Counted from the first letter of the stretch, positions 22,169 to 33,900 are shown. The stretch is DNA of 64,000 bases from Prasinococcaceae sp. CCMP 1430 (GCA_013416795.1 RQSC01000523.1:14056-78055); one strand, 5' to 3'. Notes: generated from the sequence alone by a model not told the origin. Made by a program: numbers and translations.

Positions 22169-23990
22169 TTACCGCGCTGGCGCGACGGTGTGTGTCACGC
22201 GCAGAGGCACGCCGCCACCGACCTCGGCGGCGTCGACTGACGCCTTGTGGATGAGCCAGTGCCACGGAAGGTCTTGAGCGGTGGCGAGTGTGCGGACGGA
22301 AGGCAACGGGCAAGGAAGAACGCACGCGACAACGTTAGCTCAGTTGCACCGCATGCCACCTTGCATGTCCGCTGAGCGCAACAGCGCGTGTCAGCAGCAC
22401 ACCTTGATAGTACTGGTTTAAGCGCCAACCGGGTGCGTTGGCCCAGTAGCCCGTGCGGTTGCCGTACACGTTGCCGTCCTTGCCGTTGAAGTGGAGTATC
22501 GTCGCCTGCGCGACGCGGTGGACGAGGGGCTCGATGGTCGGTCAGCACACGCGCGAGCAACCACACATGCGATGCCTGCGACCGTTGCAGTACGAGGGGC
22601 AACAGAGCGCCTCGCGCCTCGTGGCGGCGCCTGCGCGCGCCACGCACCCGTTGCACGGTCTCAGGGAGGTGAGGGTTCTTGCCCCCGTCTGCCAGCGACA
22701 CCGCCCATCCGCGCTTCGGCTGCTCGCCGAATATGCCCGGCATCTCCGATTGGGCGATGTTCATGAGCATTTGGTCGCGCAGGTGTTTCGCGTATGGGAG
22801 CCCCGTCTCGCGCAAATTGGGGTACCTGCGCATGAGCGCCTCCTGCACAACGCGCGCAAGTCAGTCAGTCACAACGTTAACCGTTGCGGGACACACGACC
22901 CAAGCGCTTGCGCGGCGCACGCGCGCGCGCGCGCATGCGCACCTGGAAGACGCTCCATAGCCCTGCACGCTCAAAGGCGCCTGTGTGCATGAGGAGCACG
23001 CCGCTGCACGTAAAGGCATCCCACTGGAAAAGCACTCTGTGGGCATTGGCCAGGTCTCGCTGGTTCCACACGTGGACAGGGTTGCTGACAAACATGGCGT
23101 CTGTGTCTAAATATATCACCCATTGCACCCTCGCTGGCAACACTGATAGCGCGTATGTCAGCATCCGGACTGACGAGAGGGCTGTGGGCGTCCACGCGTG
23201 GGCGCGGGCACGAGCGCTGCCGCGGGCGCGCGCACGCACCCTCGTAGCTGAAATATCGATACCACTGACCGATCCCACCCTTCTGCCACACGCCCACTTG
23301 GTTGCTGTGCACTGCATCGCCCATGGGGCTGCGATAGGCGATTTTGGAGGATATGTTAGCAAGCAGGTGCGCCTCCCACGCCGGTGCCCTTGCGCTCACG
23401 TCGATGAGGTGCAGCTCGAAGCGCACGGGGAAGAGCGCGCCTTCGAGCGGGCCAGACATCAGCTCCTCGCCCTGGCGCTGGAGCGTGCGATACCGCGAGG
23501 GTGTCTCGCCCGCGCGCGCCACCTGCTCACGCGCCGCGTCGATCGCGGCGCCGTCACCCACAACGAACAGTTCGACCGCGGAACGCCGAGGGAGGTTGGC
23601 GAGCAAGCTTTTCAGGAGCGTGTCGAACTCCAGCGACAGAGCGGCGCCCTGCATGCACACGAGCACTGCGATGGGCTCCCCGTGAGAACTCGCAGCAGGT
23701 TGTTGCTGTGACTCTTGCGACGACGATTCAAACTGGGCGTTGAGCCCGCCCGACGCTGGCGAGGCTCGTGCGACCCCCTTTGCTACCTCGCTGCGCGTGC
23801 GCTCGAGGCGACTCGCGATGGCGCTCACGAGCTGCCGGGGCGACGTGGCTTTTGTCACTTGTTCGGCCCCCGGCTCCGCAACAGCCATTTCTGCACCGGC
23901 GGTGACACCAGCCACGTCGCCCGTAGCAACCCCGACAAGCGCTGCGCTCAGGAGCAGCGCCATCACCGAGCGAGCCCGCAATCGCCCCAT
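22169..23990 (-). CDS. GT8-like type II membrane glycosyltransferase
   Basis: Five exons: 23990-23240, 23142-22943, 22842-22648, 22529-22403 and 22272-22169 (the end of exon 2 is uncertain by a codon), about 458 residues. The chosen ATG at 23990 gives a signal anchor (MALLLSAALVGVATG) typical of Golgi type II enzymes; an in-frame ATG at 24089 would add a basic leader. The lumenal domain contains QWYRYFSYE, then QWVIYLDTDAMFVSNP with the DxD metal/nucleotide-sugar motif, FTCSGVLLMHTGAF, LRDQMLMNIA (like the GDQDxLN element of GT8 xylosyl/glucosyltransferases) and ILHFNGKDGN. The family transfers sugar to protein or glycan acceptors in the Golgi. Donor and acceptor are unknown. All four introns are 97-130 bases long. 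Confidence 0.75.
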
Positions 23991-24386
23991 AGCTACCACT
24001 CCTCGGTGCAGGTGCCTGGCCGCGCCCGCTCGACGGTGCCTCCCGCCGCCGCCCCCGTCGCGGCGTAGTCGAGCACGAGAGAGCGGCATGCAATGTCACC
24101 CAACCCGGCCGCGTTGCGCGGCGCGCGCGACGCGGCACGCGAGGAGCCCCACCAGCGGCGGCCTGCGCCCCCGCGTGCGCTCGAGGCGGGTGCTGAGGCG
24201 CGCGCGCGCACGGTTGGTGCTGGTGCGCTGCGCATGGTACCGACACTGAGCACTCGCTGCGCCGCGGGTGCGCACATGAGGCCTCTTTCCCCCCCGTCGC
24301 ATTTTTGGCCATTTGCAGCCAAATGGAACAGGAAAATCTGCGACGTGCAGCGTGAGCACGGAGGTGTACATAGCGATTGACTTGAT
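23991..24386. other. Intergenic region
   Basis: About 400 bases between the glycosyltransferase start and the 3' end of the surface-protein gene, both on the minus strand. No coding similarity was seen. A short AT-richer patch lies at 24290-24330. Confidence 0.45.
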
Positions 24387-25430
24387 TTACAACAAGGGAG
24401 GAGTGGCGAGCGACACCGCGAGCGCGGCGAGCACCTCGGCCAGCAGCGCCGCCGCGAGCGCGCTCGGGCGCGCGGTGCGCCGCGCGGCCGGGGAGGACAC
24501 TCCTTCCGAGTCCCGAGGCGGGGCAGTTGGCGGGCCGGGCGGAGGGAGGGCAGCCTGTGCGTCGGGGCCGTCTGAGACGGGCCCCTGAGGGCTGGCAGGG
24601 TCACGCGGAGGCGGCGTGTTCGGGGTCGCAGCGGGCTGCTGCGGCGCCGCGGGGGGCTCCTCGTATTGCACTGGTGGCGGAAGCGGCGGCGCGTTCGCTC
24701 GCGTGCCATCCGAGCAGTGGATGCGCCACGAGAGCGCGCCCATGTACGTATAAACCGTTGTCGGCGCTTGCAGGACGATCTGCAGTTGCTCGCCCGCGCA
24801 CAGCGCTCGGCTGCGTGCGGGCATCCGCTCATTGTCCGCACTCTGATCCATGTAGGCGTCTCTCAGGATAAAGTCCCCTTCCGTGTCCAGTACATCAAAT
24901 CCGCCCCCGCCGTCCAGCCACACCGTCACGTGAGGATCGCTGCCACTCGCGCACTCGCCGCTCGCAGCGATGTTCACAGTCACGTTCCCGAGAGAGCCAG
25001 GATAGTGGTACGTCACCGACCCCGCGTCAGCCAAGCAGCTCAGCTCCACCGTCGGGTTCTGCGGGTCGCCTTGGTTGCCAAACAGGGTGGTGGAGCAGTT
25101 GTTGGCCGAGTTGGCCTCCGCGGCGGACAGGCCGCTCCACTGAAACGCGCTGACGTAGACGTGGCTGTTGTGCAGCCTGCGAGGGAACAGGAGACCGAAG
25201 CACTCGTGCGCGACGAGACGCTGCCCTGCGAGCGTGCACTCGCGGGACGGCGTCGCCTCCAGCGTCCCTGTGCCCCCCGCGCCGTACGCTCGATATATGA
25301 TGGTCTCCGCGTCGTTGCGGTCTGTGGTGTTGAAGCAGGTGCCATACCACTGCTGGAGGGCGGTGCTCGCGTCGTGCACGCATGGCACCGCCGCGGGAGC
25401 AAACGTCCCTCGCCCCGCCGCGCAGCCCTC
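24387..25430 (-). CDS. Secreted GPI-anchor-like surface protein, 5' end missing
   Basis: The frame is open from about 25565 but has no ATG before the middle of the protein, so a start and signal peptide are not present here. The body (from about VPCVHDASTALQQWYG) has several Cys, N-glycosylation sequons (NNCS, GNVTVN) and a beta-rich region (VTVWLDGGGGFDVLD). A Pro-rich stalk follows (PPLPPPVQYEEPPAAPQQ), and the C-terminal tail is hydrophobic (ALAAALLAEVLAALAVSLA) with no cytoplasmic residues, as in GPI-anchored or tail-anchored surface proteins. Directly upstream in another frame is an unrelated SNF2 helicase exon. Either the 5' exon is elsewhere or the locus is rearranged or misassembled. 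Function unknown. Confidence 0.55.
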   Translation of the reverse strand, partial: EGCAAGRGTFAPAAVPCVHDASTALQQWYGTCFNTTDRNDAETIIYRAYGAGGTGTLEATPSRECTLAGQRLVAHECFGLLFPRRLHNSHVYVSAFQWSGLSAAEANSANNCSTTLFGNQGDPQNPTVELSCLADAGSVTYHYPGSLGNVTVNIAASGECASGSDPHVTVWLDGGGGFDVLDTEGDFILRDAYMDQSADNERMPARSRALCAGEQLQIVLQAPTTVYTYMGALSWRIHCSDGTRANAPPLPPPVQYEEPPAAPQQPAATPNTPPPRDPASPQGPVSDGPDAQAALPPPGPPTAPPRDSEGVSSPAARRTARPSALAAALLAEVLAALAVSLATPPLL

Positions 25431-25470
25431 CCCGGTCGCTGCTCCGGCGCAGGCGAGCGCCGCCGCGGAC

Positions 25471-25638
25471 GTGCCGCTCGATCTCGTCGCGCCACTGCCC
25501 GAGCAGCGACATGGGGCACACCACCAGCGTGCCGCCGAAGCGCACCACCTGGGGACTGGCAGCACCTCCGACTTCCAGCTCTACCGCGACGCAGAGACTA
25601 TGGCCGCGGCGGGGCGCGCCCGCTGCGAATGGCGCGCC
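25471..25638 (-). pseudogene. Orphan SNF2/RAD5-like helicase exon
   Basis: A 168-base open segment bounded by a CAG acceptor (25639-25641) and a GT donor (25470-25469) encodes 56 residues. These include FGGTLVVCPMSLLGQWRDEI, the motif-Ia region of RAD5/HLTF-type SNF2 helicases. Neither the upstream Walker A (GLGKT) nor any downstream helicase motif (DEAH, motif IV-VI) is found on either side. Downstream sequence is the surface-protein frame and upstream is the OGG1 gene on the other strand. It is best read as an isolated exon copy or a fragment at a rearrangement or assembly junction. Confidence 0.6.
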
Positions 25639-25934
25639 CTGGGTGCAGACGCAGCCTCGGTGCGCGGGGTCTAGTCGCTGAGGAGGAGGCCATGTGACGC
25701 CGCGCGCGCGCGGTGTGGCACGCGCCGTAGTGGAGCGGGCAAGCACGACCGAGGTTTGGGTGCGTGCTGCATGCAGAACATTTCCTGCAAGAGGGTTCCC
25801 CAAAACGGCGCATACGGCAGCACAGGCTGGCGGAGCACTGCTGCACGCTGTGGGCAGGTCGACACCACACAGCACGCTCCCCGCAGTCGCCGCGCCCTAG
25901 CCCCCCCCGGCCGAAGAGGTACAGCGCGTAGTAG

Positions 25935-27233
25935 ATGCCGCACCAAAAGTTGGTGCCCGCCATAGCCGACGGCGTGTGGGCGGGCGCCGTCGGGCGGCGC
26001 GCGCTCGCGCTGCGCCAGACGCACGGCGATGTCGAGTTTGCGCTGCTCAACGCGGGCGAGCTGCGCGCGCGCGGCCACGGCGAGGAGGCCCCGGACGCGA
26101 CGCGCGAGGTCCTGCGGGACTACTTCCACCTGAACACCGCCTCGCTTGTGGAGCTCTACGCGGACTTCGAGGCCGCCGACCCGCGGTTCGCGGCGGTCGC
26201 GCCGTACTTTGGTGGGACTCGCATGCTGCGGCAAGACCCCGTCGAGTGCCTCTTCTCATTCATATGCAGCAGCAACAACCACATCAGCCGCATACACGGG
26301 ATGGTGAATCGCCTGTGCGCAGCGTATGGCGAGCGCATGGCGATCGATCCCGGCGCCGAGGTGCTACTGGCGCCGCCCGAGCCGGACGCGCCGGGCACGC
26401 CGAGCAAGGCCAAGCCGGAGGAGACGCTGGAGCTCTTCGTGTTTCCGACCGTGGAAGGGCTCACGCGTGCCACCGAGGACGAGCTGCGCGCCGCGGGTTT
26501 CGGCTACCGCGCGAAATTCATCACAGGGAGCGCGGCGATGCTCGCGGCCAAGGATGAGGGCGGCGACAACTTCCTGTGGCAGCTGAGGGAGGTCGGGTCC
26601 GACGAAGCCGTCAACGCCCTCATCGAGCTGCCGGGCATCGGGCCGAAGGTGGCGGCGTGCGTGGCGCTTTTCTCGCTGGACAAGCACGAGCTCATTCCGG
26701 TGGACACGCACGTGTGGCAGATCGCCGTGGAGCATTACACGCCCGAGCTGGCCGACAAGAGCCTCACGCCCAAGGTGCACGCCGCCATCAACGAGGCCTT
26801 CGAGACGCGCTTCGGTCCCTTCGCCGGCTGGGCGCACAACATCCTGTTCGTGTCGCACCTGCGCGAGTACAACAAGCGCTTGCCCGAGCACCTGCAGTCA
26901 CCCCCCACGCCCTCACCCAACGCCAAGGCCGCGAAGCGCAAGGAGCACGCCAAGGCGCTCAAGGCCAAGGCAGCGCGCGCGGGGGCTGCCGAAGAAGAGG
27001 CGCCGGAGCCCAAGAAGGCCAAGAAGAAGCCCGGCACGACGACCAAGACGGCGAAGGCGCAGGGCAAAGCCAAGACTGGCGCGAAGAAGCCGCGAGCGAA
27101 GGCCGCGGAGGCCGGCGTGGGCGCAGCTGCGACGGAGGCGAAGGCGTCGGGCGCGCGCGCGGGCGGCGACGCTGGTGTCGCCCGCGCTCTGCACGCCGAG
27201 CTCAATGGCCGGCCCAGGCGCAGCCGACAGTGA
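25935..27233 (+). CDS. OGG1: 8-oxoguanine DNA glycosylase OGG1, N-terminal part missing
   Basis: From the ATG at 25935 the frame gives 432 residues. It contains LRQDPVECLFSFICSSNNH, the helix-hairpin-helix LPGIGPKVAAC with the catalytic Lys, and IPVDTHVW with the catalytic Asp, which are the hallmarks of OGG1 base-excision repair enzymes. The N-terminal domain is short: alignment in mind with other OGG1s, the segment carrying G-Q-x-F-R-W should precede AGAVGRRALALRQT, but no such coding sequence is seen in the 300 bases upstream. A 5' exon is therefore missing or displaced, or the allele is truncated. The C-terminal 110 residues are a Lys/Ala/Pro-rich, histone H1-like tail, probably nuclear targeting and DNA binding. 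Confidence 0.85.
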   Translation: MPHQKLVPAIADGVWAGAVGRRALALRQTHGDVEFALLNAGELRARGHGEEAPDATREVLRDYFHLNTASLVELYADFEAADPRFAAVAPYFGGTRMLRQDPVECLFSFICSSNNHISRIHGMVNRLCAAYGERMAIDPGAEVLLAPPEPDAPGTPSKAKPEETLELFVFPTVEGLTRATEDELRAAGFGYRAKFITGSAAMLAAKDEGGDNFLWQLREVGSDEAVNALIELPGIGPKVAACVALFSLDKHELIPVDTHVWQIAVEHYTPELADKSLTPKVHAAINEAFETRFGPFAGWAHNILFVSHLREYNKRLPEHLQSPPTPSPNAKAAKRKEHAKALKAKAARAGAAEEEAPEPKKAKKKPGTTTKTAKAQGKAKTGAKKPRAKAAEAGVGAAATEAKASGARAGGDAGVARALHAELNGRPRRSRQ

Positions 27234-27519
27234 GGCAGTGTCGACTACAGTAATGGAAATCTCCTTCTGACTTTTCGGAACGATGCGCGCGCCCGACGGT
27301 TATCAACCATTTTCCTGACATAAAATCGCCGCTCATGCGCGCGATGCCGCGCCCCGGCCTGTGGGACCTCGACTGCTGCTGTCGCGCAGGCGTGCCACAG
27401 TGACACGCGCGCTTGGAGGCGACAGCGTCGCCCCCCGCGGTCCCACGACAACTGGCAGCGGGTGGACCGCGGCGAGGAGGGCCAGCGCGTGGTCTTTGGC
27501 ACGCGGTACACCACGGGTC

Positions 27520-28547
27520 ATGTTCGGCCCCCTGACAGCGCTCGCGGTGCGGTGGGTGTACCTACGCTGCGGCCTGAGCACGTTCAAGTCGCTCGTGGGT
27601 GCTGCACCGGCGACCGAGACGTCGAACTGGGACCAGGTCACGCCCACGCCTCCGCCTGCCGCGCTCACCTCACAGGGAAGCGTCCCTTCGAGCGATCCCA
27701 AGGCGGATGACGCGGAAGAGCCTGCGATGTGGGGCACGTTCTGGCTCGCGGCGATGCTGCTTGAGGCCATTTTCACGCTGTTCTCCGTGCCGCTGTTCTT
27801 CGTCCCGTTTTCGCCCGAAATCCGCCTGGCCGCCATCGTCTGGCTCACCCCTGGACCGTGCCAGTTTGGCTGCTGCGGCGGTGCCGCCCTCATCCACGCC
27901 CGCCTTGTGGTGCCCTTCCTGAAAAAGACTGATGGCAAGATCGATTCTAGATCGGCGCTCGCCTTTCTCGCGGAGAGCTCAAAGCAGGCTGTCGCAGACG
28001 CCGCTGTTGCGGCGAGGCGCTTTGCTGCTCCCATGGTCGCCACCGCCAACGAAGTCGTCGAGGACCTCACCGAGCAGGCGAAGGAGCTCCGGGAGGGCCT
28101 CATTGAGTCTCCAGCGGCTGCTGCTGCGGAGACACCCGACAAGAGAACGAGCTCGGAGAATGCCTCGCCAGCGCCAGTGTCGATGCTCTCAAAGGTGCGC
28201 AGACAGTCCACGATACGTGCGCGCGGCTTTGCTTGCAATGTTTGCTCGCCCCGCGACTCTCTCTCTCCGCGCTGACGCTGACGTTGACGTGTCCCGCAAA
28301 CCACTTTGGCGTCCTGGCGGCGGGCATCGTCCATGCGGCTGTACGGCAGATTGTTGCGGCAGCAACTGAGCACGAGAAGGCGCGCCAGTCATCTGCGGCA
28401 CACGAGACCGCCGCCGCCAACAAGGCGGACGAGGTCGTCGCGTTCGCCGCTGGGGCCGCAGCAGGCGTCACGGCCACGATCGCCGCAGATTCTGGACACC
28501 CCGAGACCCCGCCCGAAGACCCGGCGACGCCACCGCTCGACGACTAA
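27520..28547 (+). CDS. TB2/DP1/HVA22 (REEP-like) ER-shaping protein
   Basis: The start is the first in-frame ATG, at 27520. Exon 1 ends at 28194 (AAG before GTGCGC) and exon 2 is 28350-28547, phase 0, giving 290 residues. The N-terminal hydrophobic stretch and SLVG linker precede WGTFWLAAMLLEAIFTLFS, FSPEIRLAAIVWL and LIHARLVVPFLKKTDGKID. The spacing and the final PFLKK...G.ID match the TB2/DP1/HVA22 domain, whose hairpins curve ER membrane in REEP, Yop1 and HVA22 proteins. The loop TPGPCQFGCCGG is longer and Cys-richer than usual. The C-terminal part is an Ala/Glu-rich amphipathic helix that continues across the intron. It is inferred to act in ER tubule or vesicle shaping. Confidence 0.75.
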
Positions 28548-28790
28548 GTGATGCACGCAGGCCACAGTGGAGCGAGCAGAGCAATAATGACAGCTTCGTC
28601 GTGCGCATGGTGCATAGACGAAGGTCGACAAGCAAAGGGTACGAGGAGATGAGCGAGAACATTGCTTGTGCAGGCGCGAGCGACGACACAACAAAACACA
28701 CATTTTTTACGGCCAGGGTGGCCCCGTGCTCAGGTGGCGGGCATATACTTTAGCGCCGGTCACATGCACATCTGCTGTCAGCAGAACGCG

Positions 28791-30479
28791 TCAGGAAGCC
28801 TCCGCGGCCGGCGTCTGTGGCGCCGCGCCGTGCTTGTTGTCGGGGCGCCGGCGTTTGGCATCGATCGTGAAACCGTTGTCGCCTCCGCGCCGCAAATTGA
28901 ACACGCGGTCGCGCCACGCCCGCGGCGAATCGCCGGGCTTGGTACCATCCACGCCATCAGGCACGACCCAGTCGACGGTCAGTAGCATAGCACTCAAGAG
29001 AATGAGCAGCTCGTTGGTCGCCAAGACTTGGCCAGGACACACTCGCGGTCCGCACCCAAAGGGCGTGAAGTTGGATCCGAAGGCCTTGCTGCCTCGCGCC
29101 ACGCTCGAGCTCGCAGGAAGGCTCTCCAGCCAGGGGAGCCAGCGGCGCGGGTCGAACGCATCTGCATCGTCCCACGCCCCACCGTCAGGGCGAGACATCT
29201 CGTTGAGCGCACTCCCTGAGAATAGAATCACGGTGTGGCCCTTGGGGATGTGAAATCCACCCACAACCAGGTCGTCGACGATGACCTCGCGGAAGGCAAA
29301 TGGGACCACAACCCAGAAACGCAGCGTTTCGAGCACGGTGGCGTTGAGCAGGGTGGCCGCCGCCAGCCCGTCCGGCGTGATTTCCGCGGTGACGTCCTCG
29401 ATTGTGGCGCCCTCCTGCGCCGCTTTGGCAGCTGCGGCGGGCATCGCCGCCTCAACATCCGCGCGCAGCGCAGCCGTGAGCTCCGGCATGGCGTAGAGCT
29501 CGGGAAGGATGGCGCTCAGGCTCGCGGCGGTCGTCTCGATGCCACCAAATAGCATGTTCGTGATAAAGCCCTTCAGCCACGCAACGTCCACGCCCTCAAC
29601 GCCCTCCGCCGCGGCGGCGCGCGCCAGGCGCCCGGCCATGCCGTCGCCCTCGAAGCTCTCCCCAGCCTCGGCGCGCGCAAGCACGCGCCGCAGAGGGGCG
29701 TCGAGGATGTCGTCGATCACGCGCCTGCCTGCGTCCGCTGCGGCGCGCTCGGGGAACAGAGCAGACGAGAGCCACGACACGTCCACGCCCGGCAGGTGCG
29801 TGCACTCGAGCTTCGGAGAAAAGAGGCCCTTGGACACCGCATCGAAGCCCTCCTGCATGCTCGCAATCTGATCATCGCTCAAATTCGCGTTGGGTCCCAC
29901 GGCGGAGCTCACGGCTACCTCGAACGCCAGCCGGCGACACGCGGGGATCAGCACGGTCGGAGGGGGGGCGTGCGAAGACGCTGGCCCGGCTGCCCATCGG
30001 GCGAGATTGCGCCCGACGATGCGCTGCAGGTTGAGCCAATTGTCCGGCGCTTCGAGCGTTGCCGAGCTGATCGCGCCGGCGACCGCGCGCCGCGCCCGGC
30101 GGTGCTCGTCGCCAGAGAGGTTGAGCAGCGCGCCCTCGGGGCCAAGCAGCTCCACCAACGACGACGGCCACGCCGAGCGCACGGCGGTATCCTCGCGATT
30201 GAAGAGCTTGCGCACGTCCTCACCGCCGACGACAACGGTCACGCCTTCGGTGCTGAGGAGCGGCAGCGAGAGCTCAAACACCTCCACCGCATCTCCCTCG
30301 TCGCCACCAATTTCTCCTACGCCTCGGGCCGTGCGCACCGCTTCCGCTCCCGAGATGCACACCCGGTTGATGCCCACACCGAAGCCCTCCTCGAGCGACG
30401 CGAGGGTATGACCAAGCAGAGGCAGCCCGCCGGGCGCGAGCGGGGGGCGCGGCGCCGGCAGCGCTGGGCTCGCGGCGGC

Positions 30480-30532
<53 letters not shown>

Positions 30533-30812
30533 GGCGTGTGTGCAAGCGCGTGTGGCTGTGGGACCGCCGCGCGCGTTCGATGCGGCGCTGCTTCGCGCCC
30601 GCGCCAAATCGTTGCACGCGAACCAGTTGACAGGCGCCCCCAACAATCCCAAACCGCAATGCATTGCATTGCCCCTCCCGGGTGTGGCATCGACGCGCGA
30701 AGATGGGAGTGCTTGTGTCAACTACTTGTCTCGTGTGATACCAAGTCATGCCGCAAGTCATCACCCCTCGACGGTGTGGTGGCACGTAGACCGCCGCGAT
30801 GATGCCAGCCAT
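28791..30812 (-). CDS. Cytochrome P450 monooxygenase
   Basis: A single exon with an ATG at 30812, 673 residues. The catalytic part is clear: I-helix GGIETTAAS (about residue 422), K-helix ETLRF (about 492), PERF-like FDPRRWLPW and the haem loop FGCGPRVCPGQ with the axial Cys (about 590). The membrane-proximal hinge PRPPLAPGGLPLLGHTL is typical of eukaryotic P450s. The first about 110 residues are unusual. They carry no obvious membrane anchor and include a run of 17 prolines encoded by a 50-base poly(C) tract (poly(G) on the + strand). The true start may lie at or downstream of that tract. Substrate and family number are not assignable by eye. Confidence 0.85.
30482..30531 (+). repeat. Poly(G) homopolymer of 50 bases
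   Basis: An uninterrupted G run is printed from 30482 to 30531, reading as poly-proline on the P450 strand. The length may be an assembly estimate. It can form G-quadruplexes and is expected to be highly length-variable. Confidence 0.9.
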
Positions 30813-30965
30813 GAAGGAAAGCGAGAAGAGCCCTCGCGGCGATCACAAGCGGGAGCGTGGGCCCACCACACGCGAGCTCAACAGCGGGGCGCTGGTGGCA
30901 TTGAGAGGGCGCCTCAAAAGCAGCGGGCCGTCCTCTAGCTAGGACAGTAGTACTTGTACAACATA

Positions 30966-33900
30966 TTACACATCATCCAACGCCCCGCCTTGGTCCCCAA
31001 TGCGATCAAGCACGCCGCTGGCGAAAGCGCGAGAGACGCGCAGCCTCACCACGCCGTCGCCATGCACTCTCGCAGCCAGCCACTGCGGTGCGCCCCCGTG
31101 CGAGTCGTCGCCGCCGGCCGCGCTGGTGCCTGCGGGCGTGGAGCGAATGCAGACGCTGTGGTCGGTGCTGCCCTCGCCCTTCCACGCGTTGCGCCGCGGC
31201 GGCAACTCGCCGCGCAGCAACAGCCCACCATGGCGGCCAGCGCCGCAGAGCGCACCGTCGAGAGCGGCCGCTTTCGACGGCATATCGCCCGCGCCCACCT
31301 CGAGGCTTTCCAGCGCTCGCACTGTGGCGGCAGCTCCGAGCGCCACCACGCAGAGCGCGCGCGCCTCGCAAAGCGCCCCAAGGAGCGCAGCGCCCTCTTG
31401 CAACGGCAGCCATCCGCACGAGGAGACGTCGTCGGCCCGTGGCGCGTCATCCGCACAGAGAGCGCCACCAGGGCAGTTGTCGTCGTTCGAAAGGTCCAGC
31501 TCGAAGACGGCAGCGCCGACTCCGAGGACGCCTCCGCACGCACGGCCGACCGACTCGAGAGTCGCTGCGGCCCGCGCGCTCACGATGACGAGGCGCGTCG
31601 GACGCACTGGCATGTCCTCCGCCGCAGCACCGCCATCGAACTCCGCGCGGATGCACGTGCGCGCGTGCGGCCGCTCGAGCATGGCAACGAGCTCGCCGCG
31701 CTCGAATCGCGACGTGTCGATTCCGTAGGCGTCGCAGAGTCCGGTCCACCATGCAGCCTCGCCCACCCTCTCGTACGAGCGGGCGTATTCGTAGCTCCCA
31801 CTTCCGCGCACGCACACGTTCGCGGCCTCGGCCACCATCGCGCCGCCATGCCCTGCGCCCTCGTCGTCATCGCCCGCCGGCTCTATCCGGGCATGGCTGG
31901 GGGGCATGGGCGCAAGCTTGCGCAGCAGCGCCACGAAGCGCCCCGAGCCGATGATCTTGTGCGGCAGCACGCGCATGCAGTCGAGCAGCACATCACTCTC
32001 GACCTCTTCAACCTCATGCACCCCACCACCGTAGCTCTGCGGGAACATGGTGCGCATGAGCGGCCCCTTGGGCGCCCTGTGATGCGCCGCCACATCCTCC
32101 CAGCGCTCGTACATACGAAAGAGGCTCAGCCCGCCGGGGTCGGGCACTAGCCAGCTCGTGAGCCCTGGCGCGCGCTCGAGTCCCAGCAGGTCGTTCTGGC
32201 CACTCGGCGGCGGCGCGAGCTCACACGTGCCGCCCGCGCGCCGCAGCGCCGCGAGCACCACCGCCTCGTTTTCCACCGGGTTGAAGCTCGAGGTGGTGTA
32301 CGACACGAGGCCGCCCACTGCGCACCTGTGCAGCGCGCACTCGAGCATGTCGAGCTGCGCGGCGTGATGCGCAAGGCAGTCCGTCGCCCTCCACGAAGCC
32401 CAAAGCTCGGGGCGCACGCGAAGGTCGCCGTCGGCAGTAGACGCCGGGGCACACAGCACGCGGTCGAAGCGCAGCGATGGCGGCGCCGCGCGAAGCACGC
32501 ACGCGCAGAGCGCCAACGCGTGCGGTGCGCCCGTCTCGCGCAGCGCACGCGTGCGAACCATCACGCGCGGGCCGCTGGGACCTTCGGCGGCGGCCAACGC
32601 TGCCTCGTCGGCGCAGGTCGCGCTGCCTTCCGCGGCCGCGGCCGCGGCCGCATCCATGCCCTCTCTCTCGCGCGCGGTGGGCTGCGCGCGCTCCAACGTC
32701 GACGTGGCGAGCACCACCGCGCCTGTCACAGCCTCGTCGCCCCCAGCGAGGAAGGCCATCGCGTGCGCCGCCTGCAGCGCGCCACCGGTGCCCTCGTGCT
32801 CGGCAGCTGCCTCGCGCGCGGCCACACCGCTGGCCGGTGCCTCATCGAGCACCAGGGTTGCTTGTGCGGGGCCGGGCGCGAGCAGCGCGACGGGAAGCGC
32901 CGCCGCCGCGTCCTGAAAGGCGAGGTCGCCCGCGGCGGCCGCGCCGCGGCACATCCGCCGCAGCTGCGGCGAGCACTGGTAGTTGTACTGCGTGACCTTC
33001 CACACGCTCGCGGGCGCCGCCCAACGCACGCGCGTCCAGCGCGGGTCGGAACGCAGATCGCGCTCGAGCGCCGAACCCGGCGTGGCGTCGCGCAGGCGCA
33101 CCGCTGCGGGGCTCGGGCGACGCAGCTCGTGTTCGAGCGCCTCCCACTCCTGCTCGTCCTCTGCGATGCGCTGTGCGCGGTAGTACACGCTGAAAGCCGC
33201 GCTCGAGCGCTCGGGGTCGGGCAGGTCGGCGAGTTGGTCGTCCGCAGGGAGCAAGTGCGACAGATCGGCGCCGAGCGCTTGGCCCTCGGCGCCCCCAGGC
33301 GCGCCGCCGGCGCCGCCCAGCGCGGCGCGCGCGGCCCGCTCGGCCGCGGCGAGCCGTGCCGCGAGCCCTGCAAAGCCGTTGAGGCGCGCGAGCTCCGCCG
33401 GCGAGATGCCCGAGCGATCCCTCGCGAGCAGCTGGCGCGCGCCAACGTTGGGCACCTCGGCCCCGAGCATCCACTCGACGAGGCCCGCGTGGCCATTCCA
33501 CGCGGCCTTGCACAGCCCGCAGTGCCCCTGCTGGTTGCGCAGCGAGAAGTCAAGGCCGCGCTCAAGCAGCCAGCGGCACATCGCCACATCGCCCGCGGAC
33601 GCCGCCCAGTGGACGGCGCTACAGCCCCAGCGGTTGAGCGCGTGGCGGTCCACGCCCACGCGCAGCGCCCAGTCTGCGGCGCCGACGTGCGCGCCGAAGA
33701 CGGCCCAGTGGAAGGCGTTCACGCCGTCCTTGGTCGCGGCGTGCACGTCGGCGCCGCGCGCTGCGAGCAGCGCGCACGCGTCCTCTTTGCCGTTGCGCGC
33801 CGCCCAGTGCAGCGGCGTGCGCCCCGTGCGATTGGGCGCGTCGACGATCGCGCCCGCCGCCAGGAGCGCCTCGCACGCGCGCAGCTCGCCCGCTCCCGCG

